Source of the DNA: Amycolatopsis sp. 2-15
Lineage (GTDB): Bacteria; Actinomycetota; Actinomycetes; Mycobacteriales; Pseudonocardiaceae
Length of the DNA stretch: 64,000 bases
Assembly (NCBI RefSeq): GCF_030285625.1
Contig: NZ_CP127294.1
Location: forward strand, 4,040,001-4,104,000
Direction of reading: 5' to 3'
Shown in pieces: positions 44,927 through 53,426 of this stretch. The position numbers were made by a program, and so were the translations under genes. The notes beneath the pieces were generated by a model, which was not told the DNA's origin, searched no databases, and saw only the letters and a list, made by a program, of their open reading frames with translations. The number at the start of each line of letters is the position of its first letter. Positions within the stretch are counted from its first letter, which is position 1.

Positions 44927-46029
44927 GCAGCCGTCCCCACGTTGTGTTGTCCGCCGCCCAGTCGCTGGACGGCTATCTCGACGACGCGAGCACCACCCGG
45001 CTGATCCTGTCCAATGAGGACGATTTCGCCGAGGTCGACCGCCTGCGCGCCGACGCCGACGCGATCCTCGTCGGCGCCAACACGGTGCGTGCGGACAACC
45101 CGCGGCTGCTCGTGCGCTCGGCGGACCTGCGCAGCGAGCGCGTCGCCGCCGGGCGGCCGGAGCAGCCGATCAAGGTGACTGTGACGAGCAGCGGCAAGCT
45201 GGATCCGGCTTCGCGCTTCTTCACAGTCGGCGAAGCGCCGAAGCTCGTCTACGCGCCGCCGGTCGCGGTCGACGGCCTGCGCGACGTCGCGACGATCATC
45301 GACGCCGGCACCCCGCCCCGGCTCGAGCGCATCCTCGACGACCTCGGCGAACGCGGCGTCCGCCAGCTCCTCGTCGAGGGCGGCGGCGCCGTCCACACGC
45401 AGTTCCTCGAAGCCGGCCTCGCCGACGAGCTGCGCCTCGCCATCGCGCCCCTGGTGGTCGGCGACCCGCGCGCGCCGCGCTTCCTCGGCCCCGGCGCGTT
45501 CCCGCGGCCGCTGGAGCTGGCCGAACTGCGCCAGCTCGGCGACGTCGCCGTCCTCCACTACCGCGCGGCCGCCGAGCCCACGCCGATCGACGTCCTGCGC
45601 CTGCGCCAGGCGATCGCGCTGGCGGACGAATGCCCGCCCAGCTCGACGTTCCGCGTCGGCGCCGTCATCGCCGCGCCCGACGGCACGGTGCTCGCCACCG
45701 GCCACTCCGGCGAGGGCGAGCCGCACAACCACGCCGAGGAAGCCGCCCTGGCCAAGCTCCGCGCGGACGACCCGCGCCTGGCCACCGCGACGATGTACAG
45801 CTCACTCGAGCCGTGCAGCTCCCGCGCGTCGCACCCGAAGAGCTGCACGCAGCTGATCCTCGAAACGCCCATCCCGCGCGTTGTCATCGCCTGGCGTGAG
45901 CCTTCCCTTTTCGTCGAGGCCGAGGGCGTCGAACTCCTCGCCGCCGCGGGCCGCAAGGTCGTCGAGGTGCCCGCGCTGGCCGCTGAGGTCCGCCGCGCCA
46001 ACACCCACCTGCCCGGCATCCGCCCCTGA
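44923..46029 (+). CDS. Fused reductase-deaminase, RibD-like with reversed domain order
   Basis: The protein has 368 residues from ATG 44923, overlapping proA by 4 nt. The N-terminal half is a RibD-C/DHFR-like reductase (LSAAQSLDGYLDD, DAILVGANTVRADNPRL, QLLVEGGGAVHTQFLE). The C-terminal half is a cytidine-deaminase-fold domain with zinc ligands in HNHAEEAAL and SLEPCSSRASHPKSC. Classical RibD is deaminase first, reductase second; here the order is inverted. It may serve riboflavin synthesis (pyrimidine deamination and reduction) or a related pteridine-like route. Its coupling to proA is unexplained. Confidence 0.85.
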   Translation: MSSRPHVVLSAAQSLDGYLDDASTTRLILSNEDDFAEVDRLRADADAILVGANTVRADNPRLLVRSADLRSERVAAGRPEQPIKVTVTSSGKLDPASRFFTVGEAPKLVYAPPVAVDGLRDVATIIDAGTPPRLERILDDLGERGVRQLLVEGGGAVHTQFLEAGLADELRLAIAPLVVGDPRAPRFLGPGAFPRPLELAELRQLGDVAVLHYRAAAEPTPIDVLRLRQAIALADECPPSSTFRVGAVIAAPDGTVLATGHSGEGEPHNHAEEAALAKLRADDPRLATATMYSSLEPCSSRASHPKSCTQLILETPIPRVVIAWREPSLFVEAEGVELLAAAGRKVVEVPALAAEVRRANTHLPGIRP

Positions 46030-46106
46030 CCCCACCACCGAACGTGGAACACCGGATGGTCCACAGTGGATTCACCGTGGACCACCCGGCGGCAGAGGGA
46101 ACGCGG

Positions 46107-47312
46107 TCAGCAGGGGCCGTTGTCGGACCAGACCCCGTCGGGGCCGGTCGTGCCCGGTTCTTCGCCCTGGGTCCACCACTTGGCGGTCCACTTGTGGGCG
46201 TTGTGGGAGACGGAGTTGCCGCTGACGTAGACCGATGCTTTTTGCCACTCGGGCGCGGTGCAGGTGCCCGGCGGGTTGGTGGGCGGGCTCGTCGGCGGGC
46301 CGGTCTGGGGAGGCGTCGCGCCGGCGAAGCGGGTGGTGAACTTGGTGAAGTCCCAGTCGTTCTGGGTCACGTTGGAGCACACCGCGTTGTCGGTCGTGGT
46401 GGTGCAGGGGCGGTCGCGGTTGACGGCCCAGTACGTGAAGCGGCCGAGGTGGTGGCCGGTCGCGTAGTCGTAGACGGTCTGGAAGTCGGCGAGGGTGAAG
46501 ATCTCCGCGTTGTCGGAGCGGCCGTTCATGCCGGAGAAGCCCTCGTGCGAGTACGCGGTGGCGCTGTCCCAGCCGAGGTGGCTTTCCAACAGGCCGTGGA
46601 AGTTCTCGAGCGCGGAGACCTGCGCCGAGGAGCCGTTGAAGCCGCCGTCGAAGGGCATGATCGAGAAGTTGTCGGGCGTGAAGCCGATGGACTTGGCCTG
46701 GTCGAGCAGCTGCGTGCCGAACCAGCCGGTGCCGGCGGAGGTGCCGGGCATCGTGACGGACACGAACAGGCCCGGGTTGTCGGCTTGCAGCTTCTTCGCG
46801 GCGCCGAGCTCGTTGGCGACCGCCGCGGTGTTCTCGTACTCGGGTTCTTCGAGGTCGAAGTCTATGGCCTTGAGGCCGTACTTGGTCACCACCTGCTGGT
46901 AGGCGGCGGCTGTCGCGTCGACGGTGCCGCACGTCTGGCCCAGCTTCGTGCCGCCGTAGCCGCCGACGGACACCGAGACATCACCACCGTTGCCCCGGAA
47001 GCGGTTCACGACGCCGGCGACCGCGGTGTCGGACGACACGGCCGACTTGCCGTCCCACGTCGGGCTGCAGCCACCGCTGTCGGGGGCGAGGATGAAGGCC
47101 AGCTGGAACGCCTTCTGCCCTGTCGCGTTCATCACCGTGACCGGGTCGGGCGGGTTGTTGCTCACGGGCATGAGGTACGGCGCCGAGGCGTACCAGTTGT
47201 TGCTCAGGGCCGCGGCGGCCGCGGGCTGGGCGTCGGCCGTGGCGGCCAGGGTCGCGGCTGTCCCGAGCACGGCGGCGGCGAGCCCGACGGCGGCCAGTCT
47301 GCTTCGTTGCAT
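46107..47312 (-). CDS. Secreted GH18 chitinase with C-terminal chitin-binding module
   Basis: The protein has 401 residues from ATG 47310-47312 with GGAGGAC upstream. A signal peptide (about 1-35, ending AAAA) leads to a GH18 domain. The catalytic stretch is AIDFDLEEPEYE with the DxDxE acid, preceded by VSVGGYGGTK and followed by SIMPFDGG and YWAVNRD. After a Pro/Thr linker (TPPQTGPPTSPPTNPP) comes a CBM5/12 module (WQKASVYVSGNSVSHNAHKW...WSDNGPC). It degrades chitin outside the cell. The DasR-type site upstream suggests control by N-acetylglucosamine. Confidence 0.92.
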   Translation of the reverse strand: MQRSRLAAVGLAAAVLGTAATLAATADAQPAAAAALSNNWYASAPYLMPVSNNPPDPVTVMNATGQKAFQLAFILAPDSGGCSPTWDGKSAVSSDTAVAGVVNRFRGNGGDVSVSVGGYGGTKLGQTCGTVDATAAAYQQVVTKYGLKAIDFDLEEPEYENTAAVANELGAAKKLQADNPGLFVSVTMPGTSAGTGWFGTQLLDQAKSIGFTPDNFSIMPFDGGFNGSSAQVSALENFHGLLESHLGWDSATAYSHEGFSGMNGRSDNAEIFTLADFQTVYDYATGHHLGRFTYWAVNRDRPCTTTTDNAVCSNVTQNDWDFTKFTTRFAGATPPQTGPPTSPPTNPPGTCTAPEWQKASVYVSGNSVSHNAHKWTAKWWTQGEEPGTTGPDGVWSDNGPC

Positions 47313-47345
47313 CTGTCCTCCAGCTGACGAGCGGGGTGCGCTCAG

Positions 47346-47363
47346 CATTGGACTAGACCAATG
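47346..47363 (-). promoter_or_regulatory. DasR-type (dre) operator upstream of the chitinase
   Basis: On the minus strand the site reads CATTGGTCTAGTCCAATG, close to the dre consensus known from Streptomyces (ACTGGTCTAGACCAGT); only one central base breaks the symmetry of the inner 14 bp. It lies about 34-51 nt before the chitinase start. DasR (GntR family) represses chitin and N-acetylglucosamine genes until glucosamine phosphates accumulate. dasR itself is not in the window. Confidence 0.72.
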
Positions 47364-47404
47364 CGTAGTCAAGTCACCACCCGACGATCGGCGGGCCACT
47401 ACGG

Positions 47405-47880
47405 GCGAAATGCCGGGATCGGCCGCCAGTGTTCACCCTGGCGGCCCAACGCGCCCACCCCGACCGGACGCGGACCAACCGCCCCGCTGGTCCACTGCGG
47501 ACAGCGCGCACCATTCCGAGGTGGCGCGCCTTGGGCACGCGGGTGCGACGGAGGCGCCTGCCCGGCGGGAAGACCGCGACGCACGGCGAGCAAGATCGCG
47601 AACGCCAAGGCGGACTGGGAAGTGGAGTGCGGGGCTTGGTTGCGCGACACGGTGAAGCGCGAACTGCCGGCAATCGAGCGGGGTCATGATCGACGCGGTC
47701 CGGGGCCAGGCGCGGAGGATGCGCGAGTCAGGTGATCGGCCTGGCCAGGAATGACGGCGGTCCGGCCAGGCGCGGAGGATGGGCGAGTTGGGTGATCGGC
47801 CGCCGGGAATGACGGCGGTCCGGCCAGACCCGACGGAGCGGTAGGTGAGGGCCGCACCGTCGGGGCCGCGGTGGAGCGGG
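47405..47880. repeat. Intergenic stretch with two and a half tandem units of about 60 bp
   Basis: Units starting GCGGTCCGG at 47695, 47757 and 47815 share CCAGGCGCGGAGGATG, GCGAGT, GGTGATCGGCC and GGAATGACG; the last is cut after GGCCAGACC. The rest of the interval between the chitinase promoter and the cobN stop shows no gene. The repeat could be the source of deletion or expansion, but no function is visible. Confidence 0.6.
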
Positions 47881-50800
47881 TTACTGGCTTTCGAGGTCGC
47901 CTTCCAGAGTGAGGTAGACGTCGCGCAGTTGGGCCAGCAGGGCGGGGTCGGGCTCGGACCAGAGGCCGCGGTCGGCGGCTTCGGTGAGGCGCTCGATGAT
48001 GCCGCGCAGGGCCCACGGGTTGGCCTGACGCAGGAACTCCTGGTTCTCCGCATCCAGCACGTACGACTCGGACAGCTTCTCGTACATCCAGTCGCCCACG
48101 ACGCCGGCGGTGGCGTCGAAGCCGAAGAGATAGTCCACCGTGGCGGCGAGTTCGAAGGCGCCCTTGTAGCCGTGGCGGCGCATGGCCGAGAGCCAGCGCG
48201 GGTTGACCACGCGGGCGCGGAACACGCGGGCCGTCTCTTCGCCCAGGGTGCGGGTGCGCACGGCGTCCGGGGTGGTGCTGTCGCCGATGTACGACGCGGG
48301 CGCGGAGCCTGTCAGCGCGCGAACGGTGGCGATCATGCCGCCGTGGTACTGGAAGTAGTCGTCGGAGTCGGCGATGTCGTGTTCGCGCGTGTCGGTGTTC
48401 TTGGCGGCCACGACGATGCGCTTGTAGGAACTCTCCATGTCCTCGCGTGCGGGGCGGCCGTCGAGGTCGCGGCCGTAGGCGAAGCCGCCCCACACCGCAT
48501 ACACCTCGGCCAGGTCCTTGTCGTCGCGCCAGTTGCCGGAGTCCATCAGCGGCAGCAGGCCGGCGCCGTAGGCACCCGGTTTGGAGCCGAAGATGCGAGT
48601 GGTCGCGCGGCGAGCGTCACCGTGCGTGGCCAAGTCCGCCGCCACATGGGCCCGGACGAAGTTCTGGTCCGAAGGCTCGTCCAAGGCAGCCACCAGGCGG
48701 ACGGCGTCGTCCAGCAAAGTGATCACGTGGGGGAAAGCGTCGCGGAAGAAGCCGCTGATGCGCACGGTGACGTCGATGCGCGGACGCCCCAGCTCGGCCA
48801 GCGGAATGGCTTCCAGCCCGGTGACGCGCCGCGAAGCCTCGTCCCACACCGGCTGCACGCCCAGCAGCGCCAGCACTTCCGCGGCGTCGTCGCCGGAGGT
48901 GCGCATCGCCGAGGTGCCCCACACCGAAAGGCCCACCGACGTCGGCCACGAGCCGGTGTCCTCGCGGTAGCGGCGCAGCAGCGAGTCGGCCAGCGCCTGG
49001 CCGGTCTCCCACGCCAGGCGGCTCGGGATGGCCTTCGGGTCGACGGTGTAGAAGTTCCGTCCGGTCGGCAGCACGTTCACCAGGCCCCGCAACGGCGAAC
49101 CGCTCGGACCGGCGGGAATGTAACCGCCGTCGAGCGCGTGCAGCACCGCGGAAATCTCACCCGAGGTACCCGCCAGCCGGGGGACGATCTCGGAAGCCGC
49201 GAAGGTCAGCACCCGCGAGACTTCCGCGTCCGCAGCGCCCAGCACCTCGGAAACCACGGCAGGCACGGCCGAAACAGCCCAGGAACGCGTCTCCATCGCG
49301 GAGACCAGCAAACGCGCGGAAGCCTCGATCGCGTCCACTTCGGACATCGGGGCGTCGGAGTTCTCCTTCAGCCCCAACGCCGAACGCAACCCCGGCACCG
49401 CGCCCTGCTTGCCACCCCACATCTGCTGGGCGCGCAGCATCGCCAGCACGAGGTTCACGCGCGCCTCGCCGACGGGGGCCTCGCCGAGGATGTGCAGCCC
49501 GTCGCGGATCTGCGCGTCCTTGACCTCGCAGAGCCAGCCGTCGATGTGCAGCAGGAAGTCGTCGAACTCCGCGTCGTGCGGACGCTGGGCGACACCCAGG
49601 TCGTGGTCGAGCTTCGCCGCCTGGATGAGGGTCCAGATCTGGGCGCGGATGGCCGGCAGCTTGGCCGGGTCCATCGCGGCGATGTTCGCGTGCTCGTCCA
49701 TGAGCTGCTCGAGCCGCGCGAGGTCGCCGTAGGACTCGGCGCGCGCCATCGGCGGGATGAGGTGGTCGACGATCGTGGCGTGCGCCCGCCGTTTCGCCTG
49801 CGCGCCCTCGCCCGGGTCGTTGATGAGGAACGGGTAGATCAGCGGCAGGTTGCCCAGCACGGCGTCGGGCGCGCACGACGCGGACAGGCCCGCCGTCTTG
49901 CCCGGCAGCCACTCCAGCGAGCCGTGTTTGCCCAGGTGCACCACGGCGTGCGCGCCGAACTCCTCCTCCAGCCAGCGGTACGCGGCGAGGTAGTGGTGGC
50001 TCGGCGGCAGATCGGGATTGTGGTAGATCGCCACGGGATTCTCGCCGAAGCCGCGCGGCGGCTGGATCATGATCACGACGTTGCCCGACTGCAGTGACGC
50101 CAGCACGATGTCGCCCTCGGGATTTGCCGATGTGTCGACATACAGCGAACCCGGCGCCGGCCCCCAGTGCTCCTCCATCGCCTCGCGCAGCTCCGCGGGC
50201 AACGCGGCGAACCACGCGCGGTACCGCGCCGCGGGGACGCGGATCGGGTTGCCCGACAGCTGTTCCTCCGTCAGCCACTCCGGGTCCTGCCCGCCGGCGG
50301 CGATCAGCGCGTGGATCAACGCGTCGCCGTCCGGCTGGTCGGTGCCCGTCGGCTCGACGCCGGGGAACGCGTCGGCGCCCAGGTCGTAACCCTGCGAACG
50401 CATCAGCCGCAACAGCTTGATCGCCGACGCCGGCGTGTCCAGCCCCACGGCGTTGCCCACCCGCGAGTGCTTCGTCGGGTACGCCGAGAGCATCAACGCG
50501 ATGCGCCGCGACGCAGGGGGCGTGTGGCGCAGCCGCGCGTGCGCCAGCGCGATCCCGGCCACCCGCGAGGCGCGCTCGGCGTCCGCGACGTACCGGGGCA
50601 GGCCGTCTTCGTCGAACTCCTTGAAGGAGAACGGCACCGTGATCAGCCGGCCGTCGAACTCAGGTACGGCCATCTGGTTGCCGGCGTCCAGCGGCGACAG
50701 GCCGTCGTCGCTCGCCGACCACGTCGCGCGGTCGCTGGTGAGGCACAGTGCCTGCAGGATCGGGATGTCGAGCCCGGCCATCTCGGCGACGTCCCAGGCC

Positions 50801-51489
50801 TCGTCGTCGCCACCGGCCCCGGCTTCCGACGGGCGGGTGCCACCCGCGGCCAGCACGGTGACCAACAGCGCGTCGGCGCGGCCCAGCTCGGCCATCATCT
50901 CCGGCTCGCGGTTGCGCAGCGACGCGCAGTGGATCGGCAGCGCCCGCCCGCCCGCGGCCTCGATCGCGTCGCCCAGCGCGTGGACGAACGCGGTGTTCCC
51001 GGACAGGTGGTGCGCGCGGTAGTAGAGGATCCCGACCACCGGCCCGTCGGCGGTACCCGAAGAAGCACGCTCCAGGACTCCCCACGACGGCAGCTGCGCG
51101 GGCGGCTCGAAGCTGTCGCCGGTCAGCAGCAGCGTGTCGGACAGGAACCGGTGCAGCTGCGTGAGGTTCTCCGGCCCGCCCTGCGCGAGGTACGCGTGCG
51201 CCTCGGCCGCGATACCCGCCGGCACGGTGGAGAGCTTCATCAGCTCCGCGTCCGGCGTCTGCTCGCCGCCCAGCACCACCACGTGCGAGCCCGACGCGCG
51301 CAGCGTGTCCAGGCCCTCCTGCCACGACCGCGGCGTGCCCAGGATCCGGACCACCACGATCGGCGCGCCGTCCAGCAACCCCGGCAGGTCCGCGACGTCG
51401 AGCCGGGCCGGGTTCGCGAGCCGGAACTCACCCTGTGACGCGCGGGCGCTGAGCAGATCGGTGTCCGAAGTGGACAGCAGCAGGATCAC
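47881..51489 (-). CDS. cobN: Cobaltochelatase subunit CobN
   Basis: The protein has 1202 residues from GTG 51487-51489 (MILLLSTSDTDLLSARAS, the usual start; GTG 51499-51501 is also possible). CobN is the large subunit that inserts cobalt into hydrogenobyrinate a,c-diamide with CobS and CobT-type partners. Recognisable blocks: ALMLSAYPTKHSRVGNAVGLDTPAS, HHYLAAYRWLEEEFGAHAVVHLGKHGSLEWLPGK, PGEGAQAKRRAHATIVDHLIPPM, and the end DVYLTLEGDLESQ. A cobalamin riboswitch precedes it, giving feedback control by coenzyme B12. The partner subunits are outside the window. Confidence 0.95.
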   Translation of the reverse strand: MILLLSTSDTDLLSARASQGEFRLANPARLDVADLPGLLDGAPIVVVRILGTPRSWQEGLDTLRASGSHVVVLGGEQTPDAELMKLSTVPAGIAAEAHAYLAQGGPENLTQLHRFLSDTLLLTGDSFEPPAQLPSWGVLERASSGTADGPVVGILYYRAHHLSGNTAFVHALGDAIEAAGGRALPIHCASLRNREPEMMAELGRADALLVTVLAAGGTRPSEAGAGGDDEAWDVAEMAGLDIPILQALCLTSDRATWSASDDGLSPLDAGNQMAVPEFDGRLITVPFSFKEFDEDGLPRYVADAERASRVAGIALAHARLRHTPPASRRIALMLSAYPTKHSRVGNAVGLDTPASAIKLLRLMRSQGYDLGADAFPGVEPTGTDQPDGDALIHALIAAGGQDPEWLTEEQLSGNPIRVPAARYRAWFAALPAELREAMEEHWGPAPGSLYVDTSANPEGDIVLASLQSGNVVIMIQPPRGFGENPVAIYHNPDLPPSHHYLAAYRWLEEEFGAHAVVHLGKHGSLEWLPGKTAGLSASCAPDAVLGNLPLIYPFLINDPGEGAQAKRRAHATIVDHLIPPMARAESYGDLARLEQLMDEHANIAAMDPAKLPAIRAQIWTLIQAAKLDHDLGVAQRPHDAEFDDFLLHIDGWLCEVKDAQIRDGLHILGEAPVGEARVNLVLAMLRAQQMWGGKQGAVPGLRSALGLKENSDAPMSEVDAIEASARLLVSAMETRSWAVSAVPAVVSEVLGAADAEVSRVLTFAASEIVPRLAGTSGEISAVLHALDGGYIPAGPSGSPLRGLVNVLPTGRNFYTVDPKAIPSRLAWETGQALADSLLRRYREDTGSWPTSVGLSVWGTSAMRTSGDDAAEVLALLGVQPVWDEASRRVTGLEAIPLAELGRPRIDVTVRISGFFRDAFPHVITLLDDAVRLVAALDEPSDQNFVRAHVAADLATHGDARRATTRIFGSKPGAYGAGLLPLMDSGNWRDDKDLAEVYAVWGGFAYGRDLDGRPAREDMESSYKRIVVAAKNTDTREHDIADSDDYFQYHGGMIATVRALTGSAPASYIGDSTTPDAVRTRTLGEETARVFRARVVNPRWLSAMRRHGYKGAFELAATVDYLFGFDATAGVVGDWMYEKLSESYVLDAENQEFLRQANPWALRGIIERLTEAADRGLWSEPDPALLAQLRDVYLTLEGDLESQ

Positions 51490-51504
51490 GGCGTTCCTCA
51501 CTCG

Positions 51505-51640
51505 GGGTGTCCGCGCCCCGGGTCGTCGGTCGCGCCGGCGGGAGTTCCTGGCTCCCCGGATCACTCCGGGTCACAGTGGCGGGACCGTCCCGGACTCTCA
51601 CCGGGTTCCTCCACCTGCCGACGCGTGGTTCGTCACTCAC
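51505..51640 (-). promoter_or_regulatory. Cobalamin riboswitch controlling cobN
   Basis: Read on the minus strand, the leader contains GGTGAGAGTCCGGGACGG, then TCCCGCCACTGTGA and later GGGAGCCAGGAACTCC. These are the conserved L4/P4 core and the B12-box region of AdoCbl riboswitches. The expression platform (CCCGGGGCGCGG and neighbouring C-runs) lies between it and the start codon 15-20 nt away, so it could hide the ribosome-binding site. High cobalamin should lower cobN expression. No such element was seen before cobG or cobM-bluB within the window. Confidence 0.9.
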
Positions 51641-51676
51641 TCTCACGGGCGCGCGAGCCCGCGTCAAGGTGACGTC

Positions 51677-52294
51677 TCAGACCACGCGCACGGCCACGAT
51701 CGGCCGCTCGGTCACAGGGTAGGACCGCTGGGCCGTGACGCTCCACGCGTAACCCGCGAACCCACCCGTTTCCGCCGAGGCGTGGAAAACCAGGTGGCCG
51801 TAGCCGGCGCCCTGACCTGCGGGGGAGCGGCTGTCGGGGAACTCGGGTGACTTGCCGTGCGGATCGGCCGTGCAGTCGGCGACCGGCACGACGTAGGACT
51901 TGTCCTCGTCCACGACGGGCGTGCCCCGCACCAGGGCGATGTGCCCGGTGTTCGTCGGCCGGCGGTGCCCGTAGTCGACGACCACGAGATCACCCGGCCG
52001 CAGGTCGGCGACGGTGTCCACCCGCGCGAAGTGCGGCACCTGCCGCTGCTCGAAGACCCACCGGTACGTGCGCGAAGGCGGGCTCACCGAGCGGAAGTGC
52101 CTGGTGAAGAAGTCGTCGTCGGCCCAGTCGTAGACGTGCTTGAGCAGCTGGGTCTGGAACGAGGCGCACTGCGAGTGGTTGCGCCACGGCCGCGTCCAGC
52201 TCACGACGTCGGGCTCGCCGGAGGCCTTGTAGCGGTTGGCCTCCGGCGAGAGGTGGTCGATGAGGTCCTCGGCGGCGCGCAGGTGGGCGGTCAC
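51677..52294 (-). CDS. Papain-like fold protein (CHAP/amidase-like), unknown function
   Basis: The protein has 205 residues from GTG 52292-52294. HSQCASFQTQLLKHVYDW near residue 42 offers a nucleophile Cys at the start of a helix, and PTNTGHIALVRGTPVV near 115 offers the His on a strand after DLVVVDYGHR. This Cys...His order is that of CHAP/NlpC-P60-type amidases or peptidases. There is no signal peptide, so it acts in the cytoplasm or needs another route out. It is the last gene of a run with an ABC exporter and an Xre regulator; 10 nt separate it from the regulator gene. Confidence 0.6.
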   Translation of the reverse strand: MTAHLRAAEDLIDHLSPEANRYKASGEPDVVSWTRPWRNHSQCASFQTQLLKHVYDWADDDFFTRHFRSVSPPSRTYRWVFEQRQVPHFARVDTVADLRPGDLVVVDYGHRRPTNTGHIALVRGTPVVDEDKSYVVPVADCTADPHGKSPEFPDSRSPAGQGAGYGHLVFHASAETGGFAGYAWSVTAQRSYPVTERPIVAVRVV

Positions 52295-52304
52295 CCCATC
52301 CGTT

Positions 52305-52538
52305 CTACGCCGACCGGTCGCCGATCCGCGGGAACGGCTCGGTGGAGAAGAGCACCTCCACGGCCACCTCGAAGAACTCCGCGATCCGCAGCGCCAGGTA
52401 GAGGCTCGGGCTGTACTCGCCGCGTTCCAGATAGCCGATCGTCTGGTAGTGCACGCCGAGCGCGCCGGCCAGCTGCCGGCGCGAGATCCCGCGCTCGGCG
52501 CGCAGCACCGCGATGCGGTTGTAGACGTTCTCGCTCAC
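52305..52538 (-). CDS. Small Xre-family transcriptional regulator
   Basis: The protein has 77 residues. The HTH is NRIAVLRAERGISRRQLAGALGVHYQTIGYLERGEYSPSL, followed by LALRIAEFFEVAVEVLFST. It belongs to the short YozG-like group often found next to drug or peptide ABC exporters. The gene lies 6 nt after the permease stop. It probably regulates this operon; the TGTAG/CTACA palindrome near 54366 in the divergent promoter region is a candidate site. Confidence 0.85.
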   Translation of the reverse strand: MSENVYNRIAVLRAERGISRRQLAGALGVHYQTIGYLERGEYSPSLYLALRIAEFFEVAVEVLFSTEPFPRIGDRSA

Positions 52539-52544
52539 CGCGGA

Positions 52545-53426
52545 TCACACACGCTGCAGCGCCCTCTCCCGTCGTTCGGCCACCGACGACCCGGACTCGC
52601 GCCGCGCCATGCGCCGCAGCAGGACCGGGGCCAGCGCCAATCCGATCACGGACCACACGACCAGCACGCCGAGGGTCCACCAGGGCCGCCACGACTGCCC
52701 GATCTCCACCACCACCGCCGAATCGGGCAGCAGCGCCGAGCGCATGCCGAGGCCGAGCCAGTACATCGGGAACACCTGGGCCACGTCCTGCACCCACACC
52801 GGTAGGGCCGTGATCGGGTAGAAGATGCCGGAGATCGCGGTCAGGCCCGTGACCGGCAGCATGACCAGGGCCATCGCCCGCGGGTCGCGGATCAGCGAGC
52901 CGATCGGGGCGCCCAGCGGCAGCGTCGCCAGCAGCCCGAGCACCAGGACCCAGAGCAGGTTCAGCCACGACCACACGCCGTCGGAGGCCAGCCCGGAGAA
53001 CAGGAACAGGCACGGCACCAGCACCACGACCAGGCCGGCCACCTGCATGAGCGAGAGCGACACGATCTTGCCGAGGAGGTAGCCGAGCATGCCGTTGGGC
53101 GTGGCCTTGGCCCGCAGCAGCGTGCCGTCCTCGCGGTCGATCACGAGCTGGCCGGCCGCGCCCGAGAGGCCGTTGAACACGATCCCGGCGCCGAGCACAC
53201 TCGGCACGGTCGCGGTGCCCAGCGAGAACGACGTGCCGGGCAGGTGCGCGTCGCGCATGAAGAAGAGCGTGGTCAGGATCAGGACCAGCCAGACCACCTG
53301 GCCGAGCACGTCGTCCCGGTTGGTCCACTGCTGGCGGAACTCGGTCAGCCCGCGGCGCACCCCGGTGCGCAGGGCCCTTCGCTTCGCGGCCGCGGCGAAC
53401 GCCATCGGCGTGGTCATCGCAGTCAT
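52545..53426 (-). CDS. ABC-2 type transporter permease
   Basis: The protein has 293 residues from ATG 53424-53426, which overlaps the ATPase stop (TGATG). Six membrane segments start near residue 45. The signature stretch is IDREDGTLLRAKATPNGMLGYLLGKI, and the later ISGIFYPITALPVWVQDVAQVFPMYW is typical of DrrB/NodJ-like export permeases. It works with the ATPase encoded upstream, probably as a dimer exporting a drug, lipid or peptide. Confidence 0.88.
   Translation of the reverse strand: MTAMTTPMAFAAAAKRRALRTGVRRGLTEFRQQWTNRDDVLGQVVWLVLILTTLFFMRDAHLPGTSFSLGTATVPSVLGAGIVFNGLSGAAGQLVIDREDGTLLRAKATPNGMLGYLLGKIVSLSLMQVAGLVVVLVPCLFLFSGLASDGVWSWLNLLWVLVLGLLATLPLGAPIGSLIRDPRAMALVMLPVTGLTAISGIFYPITALPVWVQDVAQVFPMYWLGLGMRSALLPDSAVVVEIGQSWRPWWTLGVLVVWSVIGLALAPVLLRRMARRESGSSVAERRERALQRV

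Noticed and set aside
48617..51325. Several long frames on the same strand as cobN in another phase
   Set aside because: They are out-of-phase readings of cobN (Arg-rich, no family), while the cobN frame matches the family over its full length.
51677..52294. Annotation as a secreted peptidoglycan amidase
   Set aside because: No signal peptide or wall-binding domain is present, so only the papain-like fold is suggested.
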